A program made the translations under genes and the position numbers. A DNA stretch of 64,000 nt from Diphasiastrum complanatum (Eukaryota > Streptophyta > Lycopodiopsida > Lycopodiales > Lycopodiaceae): assembly GCA_029204225.1 (NCBI GenBank), contig CM055111.1, positions 19,630,642 to 19,694,641 on the forward strand, read 5' to 3'. Shown here one piece after another: positions 23,947 to 35,939 of the stretch. The notes under the pieces were generated by a model that saw only the letters and a program-made list of their open reading frames with translations, was not told the DNA's origin and did no database searches. Numbering within the stretch: the first letter of the stretch is position 1; each line of letters begins with the position of its first letter.

Positions 23947-25472
23947 TAAATTTAACATCTCAAACAACTTTTATCTTGCCAGTTTCTAGTATAATATGAC
24001 GAATGTAACTCGAATCCTACCATAAAACCTTGTCCTGTCTTTTCATCGAGTTTCTTTCTCAATTTATCTGGTATGTGCATATACACTATGCATCCAAATG
24101 TCCGAACATGTGCTAGATTTGGCTTCGACTTCTACCATATCTCATAAGAAGTTTTATCTGGTATTCAAGATTTCAGAATACAATTTTGAAGAAAATATGA
24201 TGTAGCCATTGCTTCTGCCCACAACTATTTTGGTGCTTTCGCATGAGCCATCATACACCTTGCAGCTTCCATCAGTGTGCGATTCCTTCATTCAACTATT
24301 CCATTGTGTTGAGGTGTGTAAGATGCAGTCTTCGTGTGCATAATACCGCGATTAGTACAATAAGCCTTGAATTCATTAGAATTGTGCTCACCTCCATGAT
24401 CTGTGCGAATCTACTTTAGCTTATTGCATGTCTGCTTCTCAACCCAATTCATATACTCAACAAATTTGTTGAAAGCTTCCAATTTGGTACCAATAAAGTA
24501 TACCATACTAAAATTTCCTGAAGTCATCAATAAACGTTATGAAGTACTTTGCATCACCCAACGACAATACTTCGAATGGTCCTCAAATATCTAAATGCAC
24601 AATTTCAAGTACCTTAGTTGCTTTATAAACATCCTTACTGAAAGGTGATCTAGTCATCTTGCCTTTAAGATAGGATTCGCAGGTAGTTCAAATATCTCTA
24701 CTGGTGATTTCGACTCATTGAATTCTCTGACTTTTGTTGGCTTGGTACAAGGCTTCCATGTTCATATGACAAAGCCTCTTGTGCCACAATACATTTGTTG
24801 ATTCCTGAGTTTGATTGACTTGTTCGATTCTTGTTCAAATGTTCAGGTGATATAAACTTCATTCTCTGTTGCCTTTAGCAACCAGGTTATCAGAATCTTC
24901 CTCAAACAGTTTACAAGGGTTCTTTGTGAAGATTACTGACATGCTTGTATTGACTATCTTAGCTACAACTAGAAGATCTTTATCAAGAGTAGGGACATAG
25001 GGAACTTCCTCCAGTTTCTTATCTCCCTAATTCATTCCTGCCATAATACACCAGTTCCATCAACCATGTGTTTAGAACCATCTCCAAGTATAATAAATCT
25101 CAAATAGTTCGTCTTCTTGTACTCAAACAAATAATAGTCTACTACTGCATGACCCCGTTTATGACAATGAATGCATTCAATCTTTGGATCTAGCCAACAC
25201 TTTTCTTTTGTGTGACCTGATCTTCTGCATTTATTGCAGATTTTCTTACCACTAGAACTTTTCTGTTGTTTACCAGATTGTTGTTCATTTGTCTTAGACC
25301 CATTCTTTTTAGCAGACTCCCTCTTAAACTTAGACTTCTTAGAAGATTTATTCTTTTGAGTAAATAGAGCATTTTTGGAATCACCATTGTCGTCATAGCA
25401 TTCACGAGCTTCTACTTCCTCTTTAATTCCGTCTATTGCCTTTTGAAGTGTCATTGTCACATCTTTCGCCAA
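23947..25472 (-). pseudogene. gag knuckle and integrase part of element B, copy 2
   Basis: The tail of gag with CNKCRRSGHTKEKC and CIHCHKRGHA (25032-25472) is followed on the minus strand by GAG-pre-integrase and the integrase core. This matches 6308-7960 in reverse. It is broken. Confidence 0.85.
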
Positions 25473-25681
25473 TAAGGTTCTTGTTGCGTGGAATGACCTG
25501 GGTAGGGCTCGAAGAAAATAACTAGGCTATTTTTTGCACCAGAATTTTGCAAGGAAATAAATAGATCTTTAATCTTTCACGCGAATGTGTTCAGGTCTTT
25601 GCCGTCCCACTGTAGGTAAGTCAATTGGTCGTCCAAGAACATGATCTGATCACGAGATCGAGACTCATTCGTGGATTGCAA

Positions 25682-25939
25682 TTATTCCCATAAATCTTTT
25701 GCGTTCAAAATTGATGTAAAATCTAGTATTATATTGTCATGCACTAAAGATGCAATAATTGCTATAGCTCTATCATTTTTTAAACTCCATTCTCGAAGTT
25801 CTTTACCAGGAGTAGCTACTGGCATCTCCTCTATTGGTTCTACCCATTGCCATAGACCTTTGCCCTTCAATAAGAGTGAAGTCTTTAATTTCCAAATCAA
25901 GTAGTTTGAACCTTCTGGATCCAAGATCGTAGTGATCAT
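25682..25939 (-). pseudogene. gag N-terminal part of element B, copy 2
   Basis: This 85-residue frame is the duplicate of 9529-9786, with DPEGSNYLIWKLKTSLLL. Confidence 0.8.
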
Positions 25940-25982
25940 AGCTTGAATATTGATGATCGAAGTATCAATTTCAATTCCATAG

Positions 25983-26029
25983 GCTCTGATACCACTGTAT
26001 CAAATTTAATTCCGGATGCTCTGATACCA
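25983..26029 (-). other. Two tRNA-iMet primer sites in tandem (element B, copy 2)
   Basis: TGGTATCAGAGC occurs at 26018-26029 beside the LTR and again at 25983-25994, as in copy 1. Confidence 0.85.
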
Positions 26030-27049
26030 CTATAGAAAAAATAGTAATTATCTTTCCACAGAGAAATGATAAAATTTTGAATAAATCAAACTAATATCAG
26101 TGTCTTCAATCGGGTCTGTATCTGATCTATTTACTAATAGAACAATATTAGCTCTAATTGAATATGCGTGCAAAAATTATATGTGGAAGTAAGAGAGAAC
26201 TTTGGACAATTTTTAGACAATAAGAAACTATTGATCAAAAACGAATTTTCATAACTCTAAATCTGAATCATCAATATACATCTCTTGATGTCTTATCTCA
26301 TTGTTGTGTCTCTGATTGAGTTAGTGTATTACAATGAGTAGTGCACATGTATTTATAGTGCTACAAGACAGGTCTTTTGGCCTTTAATTTACAAGTCTTT
26401 TGGCCTTTCAATGCTGTAACAATAGATATCTAACCGTTTACGAATAGATGCTATGTTTTTAGGGTCAAATAATTTTTGTTCACGAATTATTCGCGAAAGT
26501 TTATCTCTTTGTCTCAGCTTCCTGTTTCGAGAATTTTTCACAACACTTGTCTCTTCGCGACATTTTCGTCTTTCACCAATTGTTCGTGACAGATGACGAT
26601 TCTTGAGCTTGAAGAAGAATCAAAATATTTCACGAACTGTTTGTGATAGTTTCATGATAGGTGAGCTTGAAGAACAGTCCAGAAGATTTCGCGCATTATT
26701 CGCAACAATTTTGCGGCATCTGAGGTATGAACTAGAAACAGAATTTGCGACAGGATTCTGTTTGCAAATCTTTCGAGCTTCAACAAAATAGCTACGAGCT
26801 TCTACAAAAAACTGTTTCACGAATCTTTCGAGTTGACTACAAGACAAATTTTGTAAATTCTTTGCGAATCTTTCGAGTTGGTCACGAATAGAAATGTTTC
26901 GAGTTTGCGTTCATTTCTTTCTCATCCTTTGTCAAGTAAAATGTGCACTTTGTTAGTAGAATCAAGATCCTTCTGATTAGTTGTTCTACAAATGGTTTAG
27001 CAAATGGATTTGGCTAATGATTTAGTCACAGTATTCAGTTGATGGTGGT

Positions 27050-27545
27050 ATCAGAAGATTTAGCAAATTACTGTTGGTGATGAATCAGTTGATGATCAAG
27101 TTGATGAATCGGTTGATGATCAAGTTGATGAATCAGTTGACAATCAATTTGATGACTCGATTGATGGTCAAGTCAACGTAATCAGCTGATGGATAAGCCA
27201 CTATGATCGGTTGATGATCAAGTTGTAGACTTGGTTAATGAATGCGGCTGGTGGATAAGCCAATGGACCTGGCTAATAAATAAGCTAGATGGATCAGTTG
27301 ATGATCAAATTGTAAATTCGATTGATGGTTTAGCTAATGGATTCAGCTGATTAGTAAGCTAAATGACTCAGTTGATGATGAAGCTGTAGGCTCAATTGAT
27401 GTACCTAGCTAGCAGAATCGGCTAATAGATAAGGCAGATGACTCAATTGATGGTTCAGCTGATGGAGTTAGCTGTTAGATAAGCCAGCTGACATGGCTAA
27501 TGATGAAGTGTCTGAGCTTCCTTCGCTTGATCGTTATCTCGATGG
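27050..27545. repeat. Degenerate tandem repeats, copy 2
   Basis: This is the counterpart of 10897-11390, with GATGATCAAGTTGATGAATC-type units. It is followed by unassigned sequence to 28120. Confidence 0.75.
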
Positions 27546-28120
27546 AGATAAGATAAGCTTTGGGGATTTTTGATGGCACTGATCGAGAGTGCATTAGAGG
27601 CACTTGAGTGGAGACTCGGTTGATGAGGCTATAGATTCGATTCAGTTTGAAAGGTGATTCTAGTGGAATTAACCGAATGGTGGGTTGTCAGAACTCATTT
27701 TCCCAAGAGAAAACAATGGATATTGATTCGAATGATGTTATATGGTAATTTGTTCAAGAGCTGGAGAAGTTTTGTGATAACTCTGATCAATCAAATGCTT
27801 GGTAAAACATTCCAAATAAATTGTTTGTCATTTTTTTTTTTAAGATTAATCAAGCCATAAGTGCTCTCCATAATATTTGAACCGAAGCGAGCCTCATTTT
27901 CTTTTGAGCAAATTTCTTGCCGAGTGTCGAAAGATATGTGAGGAGGGGGTGGTATTATCGAAAAATTTTGTTGTACATATTTTTTGGTGAAGTATGGTTT
28001 TAGATGGTCCAAAACATTTTCTAGGGCCTCTTGTCCCTTGCACATCCAAAGAGAGGTAAATGTTACCAGGTCTTAGCGTGTGATGTGTTTTTTTTTTGTT
28101 GTAGTTCGAGTGTAGCAGAT

Positions 28121-30639
28121 TCATTGCAAGTTGGAATTTTTTTGGTTTGGCCACAAAGGATTCAAATGTGATTCGGTTGACAGGTGATTGAATTCTGGTT
28201 TGGTTGACAGATGAGTCAAATGTGGTTCGACTAACAGATGATCTGTAAATGCCGTGATCTTCAAACTAACCAATGCACAAAATTTGTTGTGTGCATTGAT
28301 GCTCAATGCTTTGGTAAACACATTTGCAATCATGTCTTCGTTTGATAGAGAACATTAAGCTTACCTCTGTTTCAAGAAGCTTGACCCTGATATAGTGATA
28401 TTGAATCTCAATGTGCTTACTACTAGATTGAAATCTAGGGTTGGCCGATAAGGCAATGGCACTCTCATTCGACCTTTTTTTTTTCTTTGGGAAGTGGTTC
28501 TAGTGTCCATGCTTGATTCTGCTTAATCGATTCAATCTCTTCCAACATTGCTTGCTTCCAAAATTCCTTTTGGATTCAAGATAGCTTCCAGATATGTCAT
28601 CAGTTCTTCAATGTAGCTATAGTATTCAACATCTACGTTTTCACTCCACTGAATACTGTCGATGAATCAGTCAGGGCATCTTAACTATTCTTGTCGACCT
28701 TCTTGGTGTGACTTGTCGCTACTGGTGTGTGTTTTCTTCGATTTCTTCGACAGGTTGGTCTTCCACTTCTTTCTCTAGAGTAAGTGGTTCGACATTCTAG
28801 TTCAATGTCTAGCCTCAATCTCCCTCTCCAATCGGCAGTATTGAGAAGATTTCACGGCCTCTTGATTCCTTCACTCGTGGAAATGTCGATTCGTCGAACC
28901 TCACATCTCTGCTCATTTCCACGTCTCTGCTCATTTCCACCTTCTGTGAGATTGGATTGTAGAGTCGATAGATCTGTGAGCCATTCGAATATCCGACCAT
29001 TACTGTCTACACCGACTTATTGTCGAGTTTACCCCTTTTTTCTCCTGGTATGTGCATGTATGCTGCACACTGGAGCACTCGTACATACGAGAGATCGGGC
29101 TTCTCAACCATCCATATTCCGTATGGCGTCTTGTCTTCCAGTGTCGTCATTGTTGATTTGTTTGGTAGATGCAATTGCTTCGGCCCAAAATTGACTTGGC
29201 AATTGTGCTTGTGCCATCATGAATTTTGCACCCTTGACAAGAGTTCTATTTCTTTTTCTACAATACCATTGTACTGAGGTGACTACTAATGTTCAATTTT
29301 TCTATCTTGGCAGAAGTTTGAAAACTCCTTGCTTGAATATTTGCTTTCATTGTCGGACCTGATTGTCTGCGGTCTCTTGGAGGTGTGTTGTTCTGCAAAT
29401 GCCACGAACTTCTGGAATGCTTCAAACACTTTGGACTTCTTCCTCAAGTTATATATTGTCATCATCCAACTATAGTCATCAATGAATGTGAGGAAATATT
29501 GTGATCTAGAGAGGGAATTGACTTTCATCGGTCTACAAACGTTTGAGTGAACAAGCTCAAAGATGTCCTTGGCTCTCCTCCCTTCATGTACAAACAGAGT
29601 TTGATGTTGCTTACCCTTCTGACAAGCTTCTAGACTTGTGATCTTCAGACCACTTCCTAGCTCTCTTCTGCTCATGTCGTAGAGACTCCTCATATTCAAA
29701 TGATACATTCTTGTATGCCAGAGATGATTTTTATTTTCAAATGCATTCAATATGGTATCGTAGATGCTAATAATTTTAGCCTGGTAAAGATTACCTTGTC
29801 TTGATCCAACAATCAATAGCTGGTTTGATTGTTGCTCGATTATTCGGAATACGTTCCCATCAAATAGGACTCGTATTCCGAATCTACTATCCTCGATACA
29901 GAGAGCAAGTCTCTTTTCAGTGTGGGTACATAGAGTGCTCCTTGGAGCTCTGCATGCCCCGACAATGTATGTAGCTGTAGAGTTCCGATGCCTTTGAGAT
30001 CGTGTATGCTCCCATCACTCAGTATCATTGTTCTTGTATCGTCAAGTGTTCTATATTTGATCAAGACATTCTTGCTATAGGTTATGTGTGATGTAGCCCC
30101 TGAGTCAATCACTATATTGTAGTCGTGCTATGTATAACTAATTGACTCTTCATTGACTATCGTGAAGGCATTGTCGCTCTTCTTAGCATCCTTTGATGAT
30201 TCTGCAAAATTGTTTTTTCTGCCTTATGCTTTCCTTTTGGGTTGTGCCAACATTCATATGCTGAATGCCCTTTCTTCTTGCAATGTGTGCAAGGTATTGT
30301 CAGGTTGAACCAGCATTTGTCTACTATGTGTCCTAATTTGTGACAGTGATCTTAGGTAGAAGCTTCTTTGTTGCAGTTGCCTCTTGTCGAAGACTTTGGT
30401 TGAGTCTTGTTGATAATGGGCTTGTTTTTGTATTTCTTCTTTCCTCTTGTAAAGGCCTTCTCCTGGTCACCATTTGCTGCTCCATCTCTCATTAGTCTTT
30501 CATCTGCAACAAGACTGACTGCTCTTTCGAATGTCATCTCAAGTAAGCTCAGGATGATCATTCTCAGTGGTTGGTAAGATGAAGGTAGAGATTTTATGAA
30601 GTACATCAGTTGCTGCGGTATTGGGACTTGATGCTCTTG
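28121..30639 (-). mobile_element. Ty1/copia element D, copy 2 (broken)
   Basis: Same order as copy 1: gag end 30352-30639, protease 29840-30112, GAG-pre-integrase and integrase 29286-29816 (LWHTRMYHLNMRSLYDMS, then FLTFIDDYSWMMTIYN), integrase end about 28.8-29.2 kb, reduced RT/RNase H about 28.3-28.6 kb, and the IANVFTKALS end at 28333. It is slightly more complete than copy 1 in the integrase. Several breaks are present. Confidence 0.85.
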
Positions 30640-31092
30640 TGTAGTGGATTTCTTTCCTTGCCTAACCTGAATCCAAGATCTAGTCAATATAGCATCAAAG
30701 AGACGGAGTTAGTTGTCACACGTAGGTTCGTTCCCATGAGAGCGATAGTATAGTTCAGATTTCAACATGAATGGAGGATCTAACACTAACATCCATTAAC
30801 ACTAAGCATTAATACTACATCCATTAACCCTAAATCCACAACAATGATAGAAACTTACTCTTCTGTCTCTCCCTTTCTCTCTCACAAAAAGCATAAAAAA
30901 TAGCAATCCCAATAATGATCAGATCCAACAATTAGCAAAATCCAAAGAAAGCATGAGAAATGGAAGAAAAGAGAGGAAGAGCAAGGACATTCATCAATCC
31001 ATTTCTAAAGAGAACCAATCTGCTTTATTGAAATGAGGAAATGAACATGAGGAACAACTTGAGTTGGTCCCTTTTTATAGTGGAGAGGCGGA
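30640..31092 (-). repeat. Fragment of an element C LTR
   Basis: It matches 14462-14914 from TGTAGTGG onward and ends abruptly at GGAGAGG, where unrelated copia sequence begins. This marks the right limit of the duplicated block. Confidence 0.8.
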
Positions 31093-31093
31093 C

Positions 31094-31520
31094 ATTACTA
31101 CCTATAGAAAACTTACTGGTTCTTGATCTATTTCACCATCACTAGACCAGATCTTAGCTTTTGTGTTGGCAAATTGAGTCAATACATGCAAAGTCCACTA
31201 ATATGTCATTGGAAAAGTGCCAAAAGAGTGTTAAGTTACATCTCAGCTGCAAGAAATTTTGGCATTGTGTATGAAGGGATCTCACCCTTGAGGAGGAGGA
31301 GAATGAAGGTGATTCATCATTAATGGCATCTACACCAACAAGCAAGAGCTACAACAATGACGCATGGTGGATAAATAGTGGGGCTAGTTTCCACATGACT
31401 TTTCACAAGGACTTTTTCTCATATCTTCTACCTTTTGTAGGTTCTAGAAAGACATTCCATGCATTTATTGTGACAATCAAGCAGTCCAACAACTGCTGAT
31501 TATACAAATTTTACATGGAG
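31094..31520 (+). pseudogene. Composite + strand copia fragments
   Basis: The first part encodes TITRPDLSFCVGKLSQYMQ and HWKSAKRVLSYISAARNFGI, the copia region between RT and RNase H. Directly after it (31340-31440) comes a protease-like motif, AWWINSGASFHMTFHKDF. In copia elements protease precedes RT, so two pieces of different origin are fused here. They are fossils. Confidence 0.65.
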
Positions 31521-31559
31521 TATTGAATTTGCTAATTGTGGGCAGATCTTGTACTAAAT

Positions 31560-32650
31560 TCTATTTTGACATTTGTTAAATGCAATTGGAGTTGAGGTGG
31601 CCTAATCTGAAATGCCAAAGCATATCAGCTGATTCAGAAGTGGATGTATTAAAAGAGCTTGACAAATAGAAGAATTGTAGTGGCTGAATTTGTAAAGATT
31701 GCCACTCTTTTTCCAAAAGCTGGAGCTTTCCGGAAGTTGTCAAAAATGGACAACTGTTTTTGTCGAATTCTACCCTTCGACTCAAATCTGTGATTCTGCT
31801 AACTGAGAGTAGATTTTTGGTCAGATTTGAAAGTGGAGAATGTTGGACAACAACTTGACTTCACCTTTCTAAAATTTCGATTCTGACTGTTCCTTCAACC
31901 TGGATCGAATATGATGAGTTGTCTCCAAGTTGCACAACTCAAGAGTGGGTGAAAGATTTATAATCTTTGAGCCATTCTTGATGGCGAGTCATTTGTTGAG
32001 TTGCTCCAGAATCGAGATACCAGGAATCGATATTTTGTTGTTCTCTGACCTTGGTCATAAAGGCTGCTTCATCTTCCTCTTGTTGCTGGGTCGAAAAACT
32101 AGTTGAAGCACTATGTGCTTGTTGTTGGAACCACTTCTTCTTCTCATTGTTGAATTTTAAAGTTTTGCAGTCTTTGATTTCATGTCTAGTTGTCTTGTAG
32201 TATCTGTAGAATAGTTTCTGCTTTGGTTGGAAAGATGAAGAGTTCAAATTCAACCCTGAGCCAGAAATCAACCCAGAGCCAAAATTCGATCCTGAGTCAA
32301 AATTCGACCCAGACTATATATTGATCTTCTTTTTGGATCTGAACTTTTGATTTTTTGAATATAGAGCTTGAGGATCCGACCCTGAGCCTAAGGAGGATGC
32401 AGATTTTCTGATTTCCTCTTGTAGAGGCATCGAAATTGCTCTTGATAAAGTAATTTGCTCCTGGGTCAAAATTGTTATGACCCAATTTTCATAGGCTTCA
32501 AGAAGACTCGATAGTAGAGTCATAACAACATCGGAATCTTCAATGACTGAGCCGATTGCAGCCATTTGCTCCATAAGATTTTTGAAAGTGTTGATATGAC
32601 TTGTAACACTTCCTGCTTCAGACATCTTCAAGTTGAAATTTTTTTTCCCT
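31560..32650 (-). mobile_element. Ty1/copia element I remnant (gag, protease, pre-integrase)
   Basis: Minus-strand order: gag UBN2 (KMSEAGSVTSHINTFKNLME, 32314-32640), a glycine/serine-rich gag tail with an altered knuckle, protease (SWYLDSGATQQMTRHQEWL, about 31950-32020), and GAG-pre-integrase (MLWHFRLGHLNSNCI, 31576-31640). There is no LTR, RT or RNase H. It is a broken remnant of a lineage different from A, B and D. Confidence 0.75.
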
Positions 32651-32699
32651 CAAATGTAACTTGGAAGTAACATCCCTGGTATCATGTAGGGTTGCTAGG

Positions 32700-33190
32700 A
32701 TCACAACTACAAATATAGGCCCATTGCCATGCCCATTGCCATGCACATAAGATGGGGACCAGATTTGACCCGACGGCCCTCGCGTGGCAATGTCCACGGC
32801 AATCACGTGGAACTGCATGGCAATGAATGTGTAGCATTGCCACGCGTCGCCCTGCCACGCTGTCAAAGTTTTCCGTCACCGGCCCTTCCTCTGGACAGAT
32901 TTTGGGGGGGGGGGGGGGGGGGTTGCGCTCAGGAAAATTCAAATTTTAAATCTGCGTGGCACTGCCATGCTTATAGTTCTGGAATTTTGCCACGCATGGC
33001 AATTTTTTCCAGAATGCTCATGTTTGTCATGCGTGGCAAAATGCTGAATTTTTTTTTGAAGTTTGCCACGCGTGGCAAATTCTTCTAGTAAGCTCAATCC
33101 TGCCATGTCGTGGCAAATTTTCGGAATTTTTTTTTTAGGGCGTGGTAGTGTCATGCGTGGCACTGCCACGCACAAATATTGGAATTTGCC
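32700..33190. repeat. Cluster of GC-rich palindromes, TGCCACGCGTGGCA type
   Basis: At least ten half or full sites of the form GCCACG/CGTGGC occur, including TTGCCACGCGTGGCAAA, TTGCCACGCATGGCAA, TGTCATGCGTGGCA and CCACGCGT. They are spaced irregularly, and some share the spacer TTTTTTCCAGAATGCTCA. A run of 19 G lies at 32904-32922. The GC content is clearly above the flanks. Frames crossing it are low-complexity shadows and I do not call a gene. Confidence 0.75.
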
Positions 33191-33719
33191 ACATCATCAT
33201 TGGTGGCTAGTGTTGACGTTCTAGATTCATACATTCAAGGAGATAGATCCTATAAAATAGGAGATCTGGCATTTGTCTCTTATAAAATATATGTATAAAT
33301 GGACCTAAACATTCCACATGTAATTTCACATGTGTGGGCAGGTCCTCACACATGTGTATCCACATAGATATCAAACAATTAGCTTATACATCATGAAAAT
33401 TGTCAAATCTAACACGAATGGGTGGATACAATGTGTCGTCACTGGTATGTGGTGCATCAATCTTCAAGGCAATCAAAGATATATGGGAGTTGTAACAACC
33501 ATCAAGGGCATAGATGAGCTATCTAATGGCTATCTTGTATTTGGCTATATCTACAAGAGTTAAGGCTTGGCACATGTGATGTAGGAGAGGAAGAGGCTAT
33601 TGCTTCATGAGCTAGTATTGTGATCTTTCTTATGCAATGTGTATGGGAACATGAATAAAAGCTATTGGCAAGGAAGACAACAAGTGGAACATCAAGCAAG
33701 TCACGTTGCATTGCCAAAA
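33191..33719. other. No recognisable feature
   Basis: AT-rich sequence with short open frames on both strands. An imperfect inverted pair, CACATGTG / CACACATGTG, lies at about 33325-33360. No domain, LTR end or RNA gene is seen. Confidence 0.5.
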
Positions 33720-35102
33720 CAAGCTAATGTTTCACTTAGAATTTGCTTCGAATAGGAACAGAGATCATGCTACACAATAACACAGACAGAAAACACTTTT
33801 CACACCAAGCTCACTAGCAACTGTATTTCTCAAATTGAAAATACACTATACATATAGTTCTTCACTCAGGCAACCCATGCATGACGGGTTGTCGTTGACA
33901 GGACGCGTGTCCCATCGCCTCGTGACGAAGCCAACTGATCCTTATCTACTGATAGGACCCACGGTACAGTAACACAGTGATTCTACTTTAATTCTAACTC
34001 TCTCCCTTAAAGTAGAGTCTACTTTCTATACAGTCATATACATAGTTTTAAAGTCAAACTTTAAGTACATAAAGCTTTGATTTCAAGTTATCAAACTTTT
34101 TTCTAACAAGTGGCTTAGTGACTCAACAGCCTCACGCGTATAAAGTGATACTAAATCTCAATGTGTTTGGTTCTCGTATGGAACACTAGATTCTTTGCTA
34201 GCTAAATGCCACTCTGACTGTCGCTATGTATAGTTGTGGGATTCTCTTGTTTCATGCCAATTTCTTCCAAGATTTGCCTCAACCATATAGCTTCTTGTGC
34301 TGCACTACACATTGCCTTACTGCTTCTATGGTGGATAAAGAAAATGTACTTTGCTTTTTGCTAGACCAGGAAAAGCAACTGCCACAAAGCTGGAATACAT
34401 ACCCTGTGGTGGATCTACGATCATCATAGTCAGCTCCCCAATCCACATCCATATGGTCACATAACTCAGGTAAACCCTCATGTTTCCTGTAAGCCAAGCC
34501 ATAATCTAAAGTGCCTTTGACATAACGCAAAATGCGCTTAGCTGCCTTCCAATGCATTTCCGTAGGTATTACCATAATTGACTTCAATACCAACAACATA
34601 GCATATATCTACTCTAGTCGTGGTAAGGTAAATCAAGCTCCCTACTAACTGCCTATACAGCGTAGCATCAAATGGCTGTGACTCGTCAAGATGAGAAAGC
34701 TTTTTACCTAGTTCAATAGGAGTGTTCACTGACTTGCAATCCTTGAACCTGAACCTATGTAACAACTCTCTGACATACTTCACCTGTGATAAACCCAATT
34801 CATGTCCTTTTTGCCACACCTCCACTCCAAGGCAATAATGTATTAGGCTAAGATCTGTCATCTCGAATTGTTTCATGAGGTCTTTCTTGATCATGTCTAT
34901 CATCTCTTGATTATTTTTCGTGGTAATCAAGTAATCAACATAAAGAGCAATCAAAGCAACCATATCATCAAAGCATAAGACATAAAGATTTGGATCAGAA
35001 TGTGTTCTCACCATCCCCTTAGAATGAAAGTAGGCATCAATCCTGCTATGTCATGCACGTGGTGCCTGTTTAAGGCCATAAAGCGCTTTCTTCAAGCGAC
35101 AT
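33720..35102 (-). mobile_element. Ty1/copia element J remnant (RT end, RNase H, probable 3' LTR)
   Basis: The minus strand encodes KKALYGLKQAPRA near 35080, an altered RT loop (ALYVDYLITTKN), TPIELGKKLSHL, LVGSLIYLTTTRVDICYVVG, and RNase H parts DVDWGADYDDRRSTTGYVF and TKHIEI. A purine tract, TTTAAGGGAGAGAG, near 34000-34020 is followed by about 290 bp with a TATA-like ATATGTATAGTG that may be the 3' LTR. It is broken in several places and its right side is cut. Confidence 0.75.
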
Positions 35103-35559
35103 AATATTTTTAGAACACTTATGAAATGTGTTTGTGACATTTAATTTGAGGGTATATCAATCTTTGAAAATTTGGTCATTTGTTGATCAAGATTCTAACA
35201 TTTGTGAGTTGCAATTTGATGTTGAGAGCACATAGACCCTGTGTAATCTCTTTTTTGTGAGTTTAGATAAGTGTAACCCACAAAAAGAGTGTACTTTGGC
35301 ACTAGAAGAGGTTGTATCAAATTCTATTTGAGGTTGATCAAGTTTTGGCATGGATTCATTCAAAGGCTTGCATAATGATCTTGAAAAGTGGGTAGGGCTA
35401 TGGATACATTTTCTTATAAAATTTATTGTTCTCTAATTTGAGTCAAAAGATTCCTTTGTGGAACACTTTTATAGTGTATTTATAAGGGAAAAAAAGTTTT
35501 TAAATCATTCTAATTGATTTTTGGTCAAGTTGTGATTGAATTGTTTCAAATCTACTCAA
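35103..35559. other. No recognisable feature
   Basis: AT-rich sequence left of a + strand gag remnant. It could be a leader or LTR of that remnant, but no ends or primer site are visible. Confidence 0.4.
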
Positions 35560-35830
35560 GTTCATTCAAGATGTCTCATTCTAGTTTTTCTAGTTTTATG
35601 TTTAGAAGTTGTGATAGGCTTACATCTTCAAATTATTCTATTGGAGGAAGAATATGTAATCATTTCTTATTGAGTATTATATGATGAATATTGTGCTTGG
35701 GATTGAGGCAAAACCTCATCAAGTGCAAGACTTGGTAGGATATGAGAGTAGAGCTAGAAAAGGAATGATGACTAATCACATGCTAAAGGTTGCATTTAGC
35801 AATAACAAGTGTCAGGTCAAAGATGTAAGT
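35560..35830 (+). pseudogene. Copia gag N-terminal remnant
   Basis: The + strand encodes CDRLTSSNYSIGG and further on IVLGIEAKPHQVQDLVGYES with RARKGMM. This resembles the N-terminal part of gag in element A (TSNYSIWKMR, DIVLGLEEKPQV, KKRARMAL). No pol follows. It is broken. Confidence 0.55.
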
Positions 35831-35939
35831 TAAAAAAGTTGAATATCCATCAAATTTCAAATAGATCATCACATAATACTTTGTTGCTCTCTAAATAAAT
35901 GTTTATTTTGATCATGGCAAAATGTTTATAAATTTGTAA

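Larger units (their letters stand above)
23383..26915 (-). mobile_element. Ty1/copia element B, copy 2 (broken, shorter interior)
   Basis: LTR at about 23383-23945, minus-strand integrase to gag knuckle 23947-25472, gag N-terminal part 25682-25939, doubled primer sites 25983-26029, right LTR 26030 to about 26915. RT and most of RNase H are missing. All parts here keep the minus orientation of the LTRs, unlike copy 1, so this copy probably shows the older order. It has several breaks. Confidence 0.85.
18317..31092. repeat. Large direct duplication, copy 2
   Basis: This is the direct counterpart of 1-14914. The match ends near 31092, inside an LTR of element C, where unrelated + strand copia sequence begins. 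To the left, 16800-18316 is the remainder of element A and has no partner inside the window. The offset between copies falls from about 18.3 kb before element B to about 16.2 kb after it, which reflects the shorter B in this copy. Confidence 0.85.

Noticed and set aside
32682-33175. Three overlapping frames of 78-119 codons on both strands
   Set aside because: They cross the palindrome cluster and the G run, share no domain and run in several frames of the same repeats.
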